Assembly: GCA_026686845.1 (NCBI GenBank)
Contig: JAIVEN010000003.1
Coordinates: 6,140,501 to 6,204,500 of the forward strand
Length of the DNA stretch: 64,000 bases
Reading direction: 5' to 3'
DNA from: Adenanthera pavonina
Taxonomy: Eukaryota; Streptophyta; Magnoliopsida; Fabales; Fabaceae
Shown here: positions 25,021 through 35,819 of the stretch, in pieces
Layout of the letters: each line of letters starts with the position of its first letter
Position numbering within the stretch: the first letter of the stretch is position 1
Program-made: the position numbers and the translations under genes
The notes under the pieces: model-generated
Told to the model about the DNA's origin: nothing
The model's input: only the letters and a program-made list of their open reading frames with translations
The model's database searches: none

Positions 25021-25511
25021 ATTACAACTCAACAAGGCTAAGGAGGAAGAATTTGCTGAGAAGCGAGAGAGAAAGTGGAGGCTTGTTTTTTCTCCAACGA
25101 ATTATGAATAAAGAGGAAGACAGAACAACATTAATGGGGAGGTCTAGCGAAGAGTGAAGGGTGAAGAGTAAAATTGAAAAGGGAAAGAAGGAATGAACTT
25201 GTTGAAGATCAAAGGAAGGAAGGAGCATGTAATTAATCTCTATGTTAAATCTCTATTGAAGAGTAAATCTAATTTGATCCAACTCACCTTTTGCTGCTAA
25301 TCATGACGGACGATACTCAATCTCTGTCGCATCAAAAGATGCTCAAGTTCATGGGTGTAGATCTCCAAATAAGGCTTTTTAGTTTTTTTTCTATTTATTT
25401 TTAATAGGTAACATGACATAAACAGAGTTTGCAGTTGTTAATTGATGAAGTGGAAAAATAATCCATGTGGCAATATATAAGTGGACAATTGGACAAAATA
25501 GTTATAACATT

Positions 25512-27559
25512 AGATTTATAACCTCCAAATCTAAGCTGGTTCTTGCAGATTATATATATATATATTGTTTTTACTTTTAAAAAATATGTTGTTCAAAATA
25601 AAAATACTTTTTAATTGTTATTTTAAGAAAATTATAATTAAATATTGAAAAATTTATGTGTATATATGTAATCTAAACTACTCAAATTATAAGTGAAGAA
25701 TCGAAATCGACTGTTAAAACAATTTCAACAGCTGTGCAATCTGTTTAGAGGTTAATCAATAAGGATTTTTTTGCTTTTTGTTTCGGTAGAGCAAATAAGG
25801 ATTTGTTCAGTTGGCATGTTGAGTTCCCTGACGGTCTCTCGAGTTCAGCCTTTTTCCAAGTTGCATCCCGCTTTGGGCCACGTGGCTAAGACCAAACGTC
25901 AAGAAGGGGAAGGGGATGGGTAACTCGGAGCACTTCATATTCATTAGATTTCGGGGTTTTTTTCTTGGTACACAGCTTTCAGGACTGACTTCAATTAACA
26001 GTATTGGGGCATTGGGCCTACACCGTAGTAACTTGGGCCCATCTCTATAATAAATCCACAAATACTTGGTCATGCAAGCACAGATATGAAGATGATTTGT
26101 TCTACAAACAGGACACACTTAAATTGATAATAAGTCATGCTGTTCCTAAATAACGTTGCTCATCTCCTGCAATTTTATACAATGCAAAACACTTTATCTA
26201 ATTTGTTATCAAATTGAGATATGCAAGTTGTCATAAGAGGGCAGACAAAAACGGCAGAACATTGATAAAATTATAATATTAATTAATGTATTACTATAAA
26301 ATATAAAATTTATAGAAAGGAGAACTATTTATAGGTGAAAATTATCTTAAATGTTATGTAATGTACCCAAAAAAACAAAGTCTAATTATAAAAAGTAGGT
26401 TGGACTAATCGATTCATGTCATTCAACTGACAACTTTTACTTTCAGAATACTTAAAAATTAAAAACTATGAAATCAATAAAAAATGGTTTAAAAATAATA
26501 AAAACAGGTGAGAAGTCAGTATTTTTCAATTGCGCATAATATTTGTATATAAAAACAACTTAATTATAATTAAGTTAGTAAATTTGAAAAAAATGCTTTT
26601 ATCAATTTAACATTGAAAATATTCAAAGTTATTATAAATTCAGAAAATTAAACTATGGGTCCCTAAATTTTATGATGGCTTGTAAATCAGTCTCTAAATT
26701 AATTTTTGTTTTGTAAAACACTTTCCAATCTATTTTAGGGTGGCATGATTAATTACTTCCCAACTATCATATCGTTAGCAAATTATTCCCTGTGAGTGCT
26801 AAATGGGGGTGAGACATTGTTAATGTAACAATCTCATCCGTAGGTGTGGTAAATGGGCAGATATTATTAACAAATTGGTGATGTAGCATATATGGTTTTG
26901 TGAGAGAGGCACCATGAATAAATTGAATAAAAATTGCTGATGGCAAAATTGCCACGTAGGATGAAATTGTTGATCAAGAAAAACTCTACTTCTCCTAGAA
27001 AACATTTTGAGTAGAGGTGTCAAATTGGGCTAGTATGCCTTGGGTTGGGCTCAAATGCGGGATTAAATATTCAAGCTCGAGCATGTGGGATTAGGCCTAT
27101 GAGCTGGTCCACAAGTTTTTTTTTTTTTTTTCATTTTTTAAAATTTTTTATATAATTATTTAAATTAATATAACTAATTATCATCATAATTAACTAAAAG
27201 CTAACATAATATTTAAATTTTATAATTTATATATTATTAATTAATAAAATAATATATATTTTTTAATATTTTTAACTAAAAAGAAAAAAGAAATCATGCT
27301 TTTGAGTCCGTCCGTGACCCGTTCGAACTGAGCTAAAAAAACTCAAATTATATTTTAATACTAAAAATTAAGATTTAATCTACTCATTTCTATAAGATTT
27401 TTAGATCGATACATTGGGTTTAGTTATTTTTATAGGCTCTAATTTTGAGAGCTCCAGCCAAGATCTTGTGGCAGACTTTGCCTCTATATTGATGATGGCT
27501 CTATTTGGTATCCAGTTACAAAAGTGGGTTGAAGGTAAAAATGAATTTGATAGAGTTTT
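25512..27559. other. Intergenic, AT-rich
   Basis: No gene is supported. The 103-codon minus-strand frame at 25807-26118 has no recognisable domain. From 27010 (GAGGTGTCAAATTGGGC) the sequence resembles the ends of some plant hAT-like repeats, but a matching right terminus was not found. Confidence 0.55.
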
Positions 27560-28082
27560 GGGTATGTTTGTTTGATTTTTACTTTTCCATCTCAAATTCA
27601 TTCTGCGTAGAAAACGGGTTTTGGGAGTAACCGATCTAACTGCTGCTTTTTCGTCTACTTCTTCATTTTTGCTGATATTTATTTTAAAGTTAAATAAAAA
27701 TAAAATAATAAAAATGAGAAAAAATAAAAAAGTTAGGAAAATAAAATTTCCATAATTTTTTTTCTATTTATTGATCAAAATGTCCCTTCAAAATTTTAAT
27801 TTTTATAGATCATGACCTGTAAGAAAATGTTATATCAGATATATTATGTTCTCAATTAAATAAATGTAGATTAAATTTTAGTTCAAGTAAATTAAATTAA
27901 TCATGGATAGAGTTTAAGATCAATTTAGAGAAAAATTATGAGTTTTGTTAAAATCAATTTTCAAATAAATCATCCAAACATAAACACATTAGTCCAAAAC
28001 TAATTTTTATCATAACTATGTTACAAAATCAATTCTACCAAAACTCATTTCCAACTAACTAATTAAAAACCAAACGTGCCCC
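27560..28082 (+). mobile_element. MITE-like repeat, copy B
   Basis: It aligns along most of its length with the repeat at 20273-20934, including TGATCAAAATGTCCC, AATTAAATAAATG and TCAAATAAATCATCCAAA. Termini are GGGTATGTTTGTTTGATTTT on the left and AACCAAACGTGCCCC on the right, again imperfect inverted repeats. No coding frame. Confidence 0.6.
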
Positions 28083-30086
28083 ATATCTATTTGTTTTCCA
28101 GTTTTATGACATTGTGTATATGAATGGGCAAATGGGTCCCACGAGCCATTCTCTCAATTTTGTGAACGTGCCATAGTATGGTGCCTGTCATTTAGTTTGT
28201 ATTCGACAATCCACTACTTACTCATAGGGACTGATTTGCTAGCGATCTGAATCTGATAGAGAGAAAAGTTTAAAGCTTAAGTACAACAGCGGTATCGAAC
28301 CCGCGACGCTTCATCATAGTAAGTCACATGACTCTTCTGCATGAGATGGGGGCAAAATTCATTGTTAAAAAATTGAAGGTGAGAAGCTATAATTATTGTC
28401 GCCCACTTGAACAAATGCACAAAAATTGCGGATCGTTGTCAGTGCAATTTTGGAAGCCCGGAACTCGGCCCCCCGCATTGTCCATCCCGTCATTTTCTAA
28501 CTCTCTGACTCTTATCGTCCAAAATCAAAACCCTTAAAAATGTAAATAAGTTACCTCCTCCGCATGCTAAGTTGCTCACTGCTTTTCGTCTCTTTATTTT
28601 ATAAAGCACCGATAATTCCGGAAAAAAGTAAACGTTTCTGTTTCCCAATACATGACATTGATATGATGCAACATGTATTCAATATTTGTTTCCCTATAAT
28701 TTTACTCATTTATATTGCTTCTAATTTTGATAATAAAATAGGGCTATTTTTTAATTTTAAGGTAAGATTAGAAAATGGTCTCATAAATATTTGTGAAAAT
28801 GAAATATTTGTACATATTTCTTTTCAAGTGATATTACTTTGTTGACAGGAAAGAATAATGATTTTAATTATAAGTTGTTATCAATATTTTATAATTTATA
28901 CTATAACTTTTGGAATATTGAATACTCATTTTTGTCTGTTAATAAATTGATTTATTAATTATATATATAAATAATTATATAAAAAATATTATATATATAT
29001 ATATAAATATTCCTCGTACCCATATCTTAAAATTTTAAAAATTTTTATACTATATCATATTGTATTACATATTGGTGAATATAGTGTATAAATGTTAACA
29101 ACGGACCTGTTTAGTTATAAGAAATCATAAAACATCAATATAACAGAATAAAAAATTGATCACTATATATATTTATGTTTGGTGTAATATTAAAAAAAAA
29201 GAAGAGAGTAAACAACTACAAACCTAACCATTAATGTGATATCTGATATTTTGTTTGAGAATTAAATTAAAAACACAATGATCGGAAATCAATAAAACCT
29301 CAGCCGGCGTAGACATAAAATACTTTTGCATAAAAAAGTACACCTGAGTGGAGCTCATTTATCCGAACTCGTTTTTAAAAGATGAAATACGACCAAACCA
29401 AATAAAAAAGTACACCTACTGTTTTATGTGTTGGACAGCGCAAATATTTATTTCATTTTTTGTATTGTCAAAAATGATAAAGTAATAAAAGAGACCCAAC
29501 TCACGTAAATTTAATGATTATGAAAAAAATAATAAAAATAAAAACTGGAATTATGTACGTAGGAATAAATTTGAAAAATTGAGGATATCAAAGGCGCATA
29601 TAATTGGGAACAAGACGAATATAGGCGTCCTGAAAATTATGTTATTGGAAAAAGGTAGAGAAAGGCAATCATGCACAGAACAGGGAAGGGGAAGAGAACA
29701 AATGCATTTGAAATTTGAATGCTGGAAATCCACTATGATTTTATTAGGATGCTGCTTTGTTCTGGAAGGTCACGAATATAACACAAAGATTTACGATGAT
29801 GCGTCGCTCTTCCTTGCAAAGTCACGCCTCTTTGGGATGAGGCGGTGGACGTAGACCCCCACCCCACCCCTCATCCATCACATGCACGACCACGATCACG
29901 ATCACAATCCATATGGAAAAGGATCACTCACTCACACCATTTTTATAATCAAACGGATTGGCTATATTACCCAAAAGGTATCTAATTCTCTCATTCCATC
30001 ATTCACATGCCGACAAACTCCCTCCACTCTTCCTTTAGTGATTTCACCACCCCCCCCATTTCGCAACCTACCCATTTAATTACTAA
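28083..30086. other. Intergenic upstream of MAX1, with a tRNA-like fragment
   Basis: No protein gene is seen. On the minus strand GGTTCGATACC at 28301-28291 fits the pol III box B consensus, set in CGCGGGTTCGATACCGC, with no complete tRNA around it; it may be a decayed SINE or tRNA-derived fragment. The remainder to 30086 is AT-rich 5' flank of MAX1, GC-richer from 29800 on. Confidence 0.5.
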
Positions 30087-30097
30087 TTATATATATC
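30087..30097 (+). promoter_or_regulatory. Candidate TATA box of MAX1
   Basis: TTATATATATC lies about 120 bases before the ATG and would place the start of transcription near 30125, upstream of a CT-rich leader. Confidence 0.45.
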
Positions 30098-30212
30098 TGT
30101 GTGTGTGTATGTATGTATAAGCCGGTAAACTCAGGAACCCAATATCTCTATTTGTCTGTGTGTCTGTCTATCTCTCTTTCCTTCTCTAATATATTCAAAT
30201 CAAGAAGAAGAA

Positions 30213-33001
30213 ATGGCGGTGATGGAGTGGTTGCTGAGTAGTGTGCCTTCGGCTTCGACGGTTTTGACGGGGTTGGCAATGGTTGTGGGACTGTCGTATT
30301 ATTTGTATGGGCCGTATTGGGGAGTGAGGAAGGTGCCAGGCCCACCATCCCTTCCATTGGTAGGGCACCTTCCCTTGCTGGCCGAGTATGGTCCTGATCT
30401 CTTCTCTCTCCTCACCAAGCAGTATGGCCCAATCTACAGGTTACTACTCCTTACTATTCCTTCCACTTTTTACTTCTTCCCAATCAGAACCTGGCTTCTG
30501 TTTCCATGTCGACTCTATGATTTGCTTGCTTAGGCTTTTCTGTTCTGTTCTGTTTTTTTGTGTTGAAACGAAAAAGCAAATAAATAAATTAAGCTAAAAA
30601 GGATCAAAGCTGCTGGTGCTGGGATCTGGTAACTGAGATTCATAAGTGGAAAGCTGCTTTTAGGAAGGATGATGTTAATATAAGAAGAATCCTGGAAGCG
30701 CAGGATGTTTCTTAGAAACAATTATGATTCGGTGATCGGCGTATTTCTTCTTCTCATTTGTTCCGTCGGAGCAAGGGCCCAGTCGCCCACCATCCCCGTC
30801 CTTTCATCGTTTTTATTCCTCCTTCATTCATATCTTTGACCTCTCTTTCATGTCATTGTCATTCGTCAGCAAAATATGCTCGCTTCTTCTTTTTTTATTT
30901 TTTGAAAAAAAAAAGATAAAGACAAGAAAAAAATGGGAAACCAAGAATATTACCAAAATAATATGGAAGGCCAAAAGACGTGTGTGCCTAGACTATCTAT
31001 ATTCTCCCCAAAGGCGACTTCAGCGGTAGAAGTAAGTCTTGTGCCATAATAATAATATATTCCCAAGCCGTATCAGATATAGAAAAATATACTTTAGATG
31101 AGCACAATCTGGATACTACCAAACTGTCATTTCCAAACCTTTAGCTTGTTGTCGTGCTGTATTTTCACTTAGCTTGGTCTTCAAGATAGTTAGATAAGAA
31201 ACCAAAAGGAACAAACATAGTGGGTTTACGAAAACAGAAAAGCCATAGCAAAGATTCTTAGCATGCAGAAAAATATACTAGTCTTGTTTTCTAGTACTTG
31301 TATAACTTATTTTTCAGGGTGGTTGATTTGTTTTTATTATTGTTTGGTGGAGCAGATTTCATATGGGAAGACAACCACTGATAATAATAGCAGACCCAGA
31401 CCTCTGCAGAGAGGCCGGCATAAGAAAATTCAAGGACATTCCAAACAGAAGTATTCCCTCTCCCATTTCGGCTTCCCCTCTTCACCAAAAGGGTCTCTTC
31501 TTCACCAAGTATGCACATTCCAACTCACAATTGACTATTCTAGTTCTCCAGGACAACCATCCTCAAAACCTTGTACAAATCCTTGTACACTTATTATCTC
31601 TTGGTGGAAATTGTAATGATGGATTTTATGAAATGCAGGGATTCAAGATGGAGTGTCATGAGAAACACAATACTGTCGGTGTACCAGCCGACACACTTGG
31701 CCAGCTTAGTGCCCATGATGCAATCTTATATAGAGTCTGCAACCCAGAATCTTGATTCCACAAACGAAGACATAATCTTTTCTAATTTGTCCCTCAGGTT
31801 GGCTTCTGATGTAATTGGGGAGGCAGCTTTTGGTGTCAACTTTGGACTCTCTCAGCCTCACTTAGTTTGTGATTCAATGAAGAGTGTTAGCGTTACAGAC
31901 GCCAGTGATGAAGTCTCAGATTTCATCAACAAACACATTTACTCCACCACACAACTTAAGATGGACTTGTCGGGTTCCTTCTCCATCATACTTGGCCTTC
32001 TTGTCCCTGCCCTCCAAGAGCCATTCAGGCAGGTTTTGAAGAGAATTCCAGGCACAATGGATTGGAAAATTGATCGCACCAACAAGATTCTGAGTGGTCG
32101 TCTTGATGAGATCGTGGAGAAGAGAATTAAAAACAGAGACCCGAGTTCTAAGGATTTCTTGTCACTCATGCTGAATGCCAGAGAATCAAAAACAGTGCCA
32201 GACAACATTTTCACTTCAGACTATGTTAGTGCAGTCACCTACGAGCACCTTCTTGCTGGTTCCGCAACCACATCCTTTACTCTGTCTTCCATTGTATACT
32301 TGGTTGCTGAGCATCCGGAAGTAGAGAGAAAGTTGCTTGCAGAGATTGATGCATTTGGCCTTCCTCATAAAAAACCCACTGCTAGTGATCTTAGTGACAA
32401 ATTTCCTTATCTCGATCAGGTTTGTTTGTAACTGTACTTCCTGAGATTTGCAACCAAATTAATCGGAAATTCAAAAGATCTAACCTCTAAAATGCAGGTG
32501 GTTAAAGAAGCAATGAGGTACTACACCGTCTCCCCATTAATTGCAAGACAAACATCAAATAAAGTAGAAATAGGAGGTTACCTTCTCCCCAAGGTAATGT
32601 GTGTGTTCACTTTATACATTCGATCTTCTACTTTGCGTAGGTGATTACTGATGTGGTTATATGGGCAGGGGACATGGGTGTGGTTAGCGCCTGGAGTTCT
32701 AGCTAAAGATCCAAAGAACTTTCCAGAGCCAGAAAAGTTCAAACCCGAGAGGTTTGACCCAAACTGTGAAGAATCGAAACGCAGGCATCCTTATGCATTT
32801 ATACCATTTGGAATCGGTCCTCGGGCTTGCATTGGTCAGAAATTTTCCGTACAAGAGATCAAGCTTACTCTGATTCATTTATACCGCAAATATGTCTTTC
32901 GTCATTCACCAAACATGGAACAACCCCTACAACTTGATTACGGCATTGTTCTTAACTTCAAGCATGGTGTGAAGCTCAGAGCCATTAAAAGAACACACTG
33001 A
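30213..33001 (+). CDS. MAX1: Cytochrome P450 CYP711A (MAX1), carlactone oxidase of strigolactone synthesis
   Basis: Exons 30213-30439, 31356-31508, 31639-32419, 32498-32593 and 32669-33001, all GT-AG, 529 residues (Arabidopsis MAX1 about 522). An N-terminal membrane anchor (about 11-32) and the hinge PGPPSLPLVGHLP (42-54) place it on the ER. The I-helix shows AGSATT (333-338), the K-helix ExxR is E391-R394, and the haem loop FGIGPRACIG spans 466-475 with ligand C473. The block GRQPLIIIADPDLCRE and the stretch EPFRQVLKRIPGTMDW are near-identical to CYP711A1. The enzyme oxidises carlactone to carlactonoic acid, the step after CCD8, controlling branching and root symbiosis. All catalytic motifs are intact and no frame break is seen. 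It is convergent with the IQD gene 0.5 kb downstream. Confidence 0.97.
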
Positions 33002-33522
33002 AGCAGCAGACTAAATCGTCTTCCAATATGGCTGTTGGTGAATTATATAAATAGTCGGGTGCCTTGGTTCCAAGAGTAAATAATTATCATCGTAGTGTCA
33101 CTGTTTCTGCTATAAAATCTTAATAGATATCGTCGTATCTTATATTCAAGTACTTCTTGTTACTTCGACACAAAAATGTTTTACAGCTTTTTTGGGGATT
33201 ATTGAAAGATACTAGAACACAATCTATCCTAATTAGTTGTTCAAGGGATTCCTAAATTTGTGTGTCTACATGATCCAAGTTAGGTGTCGCTTAAATTGAC
33301 CATTTACCGGGATAGAAGCAGTGGGTAGAGTGATAGCAACACCCAAAAATGAACAATTATACAAATGGCGAGGCCTTAAGTAATATCAATATCAAGCCTA
33401 GTGCAAGCACAAAAGCTACTAGCTAACTCAATCCGAATCTAGGGAACAACAAGATGTTGAACTTGGAAAATAAATACAACGGTCATTCAATCCCATCATC
33501 AAATGACGAGGCAGCCTCTCCC
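33002..33522. other. Convergent 3' ends of MAX1 and the IQD gene
   Basis: About 520 bases separate the two stop codons and probably hold both 3' UTRs. No further feature is seen. Confidence 0.7.
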
Positions 33523-35819
33523 TCACCGTGCTTTCACTGAGCTCTTATCCAAGTGGGTGGGTAGGTAAAATGGCCTCGAGAAGTTGATTGAAGGGTCAGA
33601 ACCCGAACCAGCAGTGCTCTTAGAATCCCCATTAGAGAAAATCGCAGACCTTTTCAGAAACTGAAACTCATCCATGGATTGCTGCCTTTGACCTCTGTGA
33701 TACGCAACATTGCTTGCCTTTTGCTTTGCCTTGGTTGACTCGGTGAGGTTCATGTAACTAGGCCTGCTCACGCTGCTATCCTCTGTCCTCTCAGACGGCA
33801 ACACTGTGTTCCCAGATATAGGAGTTGTGGAAGTGCAGATGGAAGATGAAGCAGAGCTCTCATCATATCGAAATTCAGAACTCGGACTTGAGGATGAACG
33901 TGTGGCTTGCCCTACGAGGGGAGGCCGGGCTGAAATCCTTGTGCTGACATTGTTCTTTCTGACCTTGACTAAACCTGGTTCTGAAGGTTTTGTATTTGAG
34001 TTTGCCAAGGAATCCACAAATTTCTTAGGAGGTGGGGTTTTACTTTTATCAGAGGCCTCGGCCTGGGATTGTTCCATTAATCTAGTTTCCCAGGGCTTGG
34101 CTGCCATCCAACGTTCCAACCAGCTCCATCCCCAGTTAGACTTGTCGATCTCAAAGTTCTTGAGAGAAACATTTGTTCGTGAATTTGAACTAGGGGTTGA
34201 TCTCCATTGCTGTAATGGTTTCCCCAGAAAAATTAATCAATCAATGCCTTGCGATAAAAATAACAGAAATTAAAAAAAACAAAGTGAAAAACTTGCTTCA
34301 TTCTGTTACCTTCTGAGCAAGAGAATATGCAATTGCTCTCTCTCTCTTGAAGGCTCCTTCCTGTCTCATCTGGAGCTTAGCCTTGACATCTTCCAGAGTT
34401 CCTTTGCTATCACACCATCCCTCCTGAACATATATGTAAAGAAGGAAAACAAAATCTCACTTGTGTAAGACCATGGCAAGCGAAAGGGAAAGCAATAGAT
34501 TATTAGACTCATGATCATTATGAATTTATGATAATGGTGAGACCTCAGCTTGTTTTAAGAGATCAGCCTTGGTACGATGTTGATCAAGCAGCATTTGCAC
34601 AGCCTGGCCCTCTATGGACATTCGAACACGACGAGCCCTCACCCGGGCTTGAACCCGAACCAGAGCCTGCATGCACCTCAATGTCACTGCAGCCTGCTTC
34701 CTCACTTGTCGACCTCTCACAAGAGCTTGTAGCCTTACCACTCCTTTCAAGGCCCTCAAAGCCCTTCTTGCCTGCAATTTAAACCACAGTATTTGATTTA
34801 GATTACATTCTTCTACCCAAGAAGTTTGGCTTGATGAAAGCTATTACAAGAAACGATACAAAAATTTTTCTTGTCGTATTGCTTCAGTTCAGGCAAGATT
34901 TCGTTTTGGTGATGGAGATCTGAACTATCATCAGGAAACTAGGTTTAACTATCAGGTTTTTTCATTTCCCTACGAATGGATTGACTTAATAGCACTTTTG
35001 TTTAAGACTAGGGACAACTATGTCCGGAAGGACATCTCAAAAATCCGAATGTGGGTTCTTAGGATGGAAAGTTTTGTGCTTTAGCTTAACCTCTTTCATG
35101 GACTGCTTCAAACAATAATCCATCGATGGTGTGTTTCAAATTACATATCAAAGGAGGCAAGATCTACAATGCCATAAAAGTGAATAGAATCTTGTTTAAT
35201 TTAAAATCAAAGATCTTCACATCATTACGAATGACTAGTTTTAAAAGCCCATTTCGAGTTTGTGCGTCCAATCAAGCAAAAAATAACGTACAGCCTGGAG
35301 TAGTCATCATTAAGCTTTTCAACAAAACAGAGGACAAAGAAAGAAAAGGAAAAGAATGACAAAGACAGAGAAAAGAAATAAAGAGGAGGTAGAAGTCATA
35401 CCAGGAAACCGCGAAAGGCAGTTTGAATTCTTATTGCAGCCCATTCTTGTCTAACAAGTCTGAAATCCTTAGGGGGAGCTCGAATCACCGTGGCCATTGC
35501 AGCTGTGAAAGCATCAGCAACAGGCGGAGAATCAGAACCCTCGGAGGCTGCTCTGTGGTTCCCTTTGAAACCTTTCCAGGAAGCCATATCCCCAGAAGAA
35601 CTCCTCCATAGCCTCCACTTCTTGCTCTTGCCACCCTCCTTGGCCTAAAAGCAAGCAGGCGTTAGTAACAGAGAACAACAAAACATGGAAGACAGGCAAG
35701 TTGGGAGGATAAAGCAACAAACTTTGAGTAAGAGAGTGTACAAACAAACTTACATGGTCATCCTTATCTGCCTTCCTGAGACCGATTAACGATCTCACCC
35801 ATTTCCCGGAAGCACCCAT
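33523..35819 (-). CDS. IQ67-domain (IQD) calmodulin-binding protein, IQD6-like
   Basis: Exons on the minus strand: 35819-35754, 35644-35402, 34771-34544, 34423-34310 and 34209-33523, all GT-AG, 445 residues. The N-terminus MGASGKWVRSLIGLRK is the basic IQD start. The IQ67 domain covers about residues 88-154, with IRIQTAFRGFLARRAL, VVRLQALVRGRQVRK and LRCMQALVRVQARVR as three IQ-like repeats. The phase-0 intron after residue 103 splits the first IQ motif, as in nearly all IQD genes. WLERWMA and the C-terminal RPSYMNLTESTKAKQKA (DUF4005) follow. IQDs are calmodulin-binding scaffolds at microtubules, plasma membrane and nucleus; IQD6-8 are linked to preprophase-band and division-plane control. 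Adjacency to MAX1 matches Arabidopsis At2g26170-At2g26180 (IQD6), which supports the assignment. Confidence 0.95.

Larger units (their letters stand above)
23008..25511. mobile_element. Non-autonomous DNA transposon with ~130-bp terminal inverted repeats, split by a LINE
   Basis: The arm at 23008-23143 (AATGTTATAACCATTTTGTC...) is matched in inverse complement by 25383-25511 (...GGACAAAATAGTTATAACATT) over about 130 bases with scattered differences. Removing the LINE (23421-25020 with one target duplicate) leaves an element of about 0.9 kb with no coding capacity. Length and long TIRs suit a Mutator-like or other MITE class; the superfamily is not assigned because no clear target duplication was found at its own ends. 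Confidence 0.65.

Noticed and set aside
27010..27420. Possible hAT-like element starting GAGGTGTCAAATTGGGC
   Set aside because: No matching right terminus or target duplication could be found.
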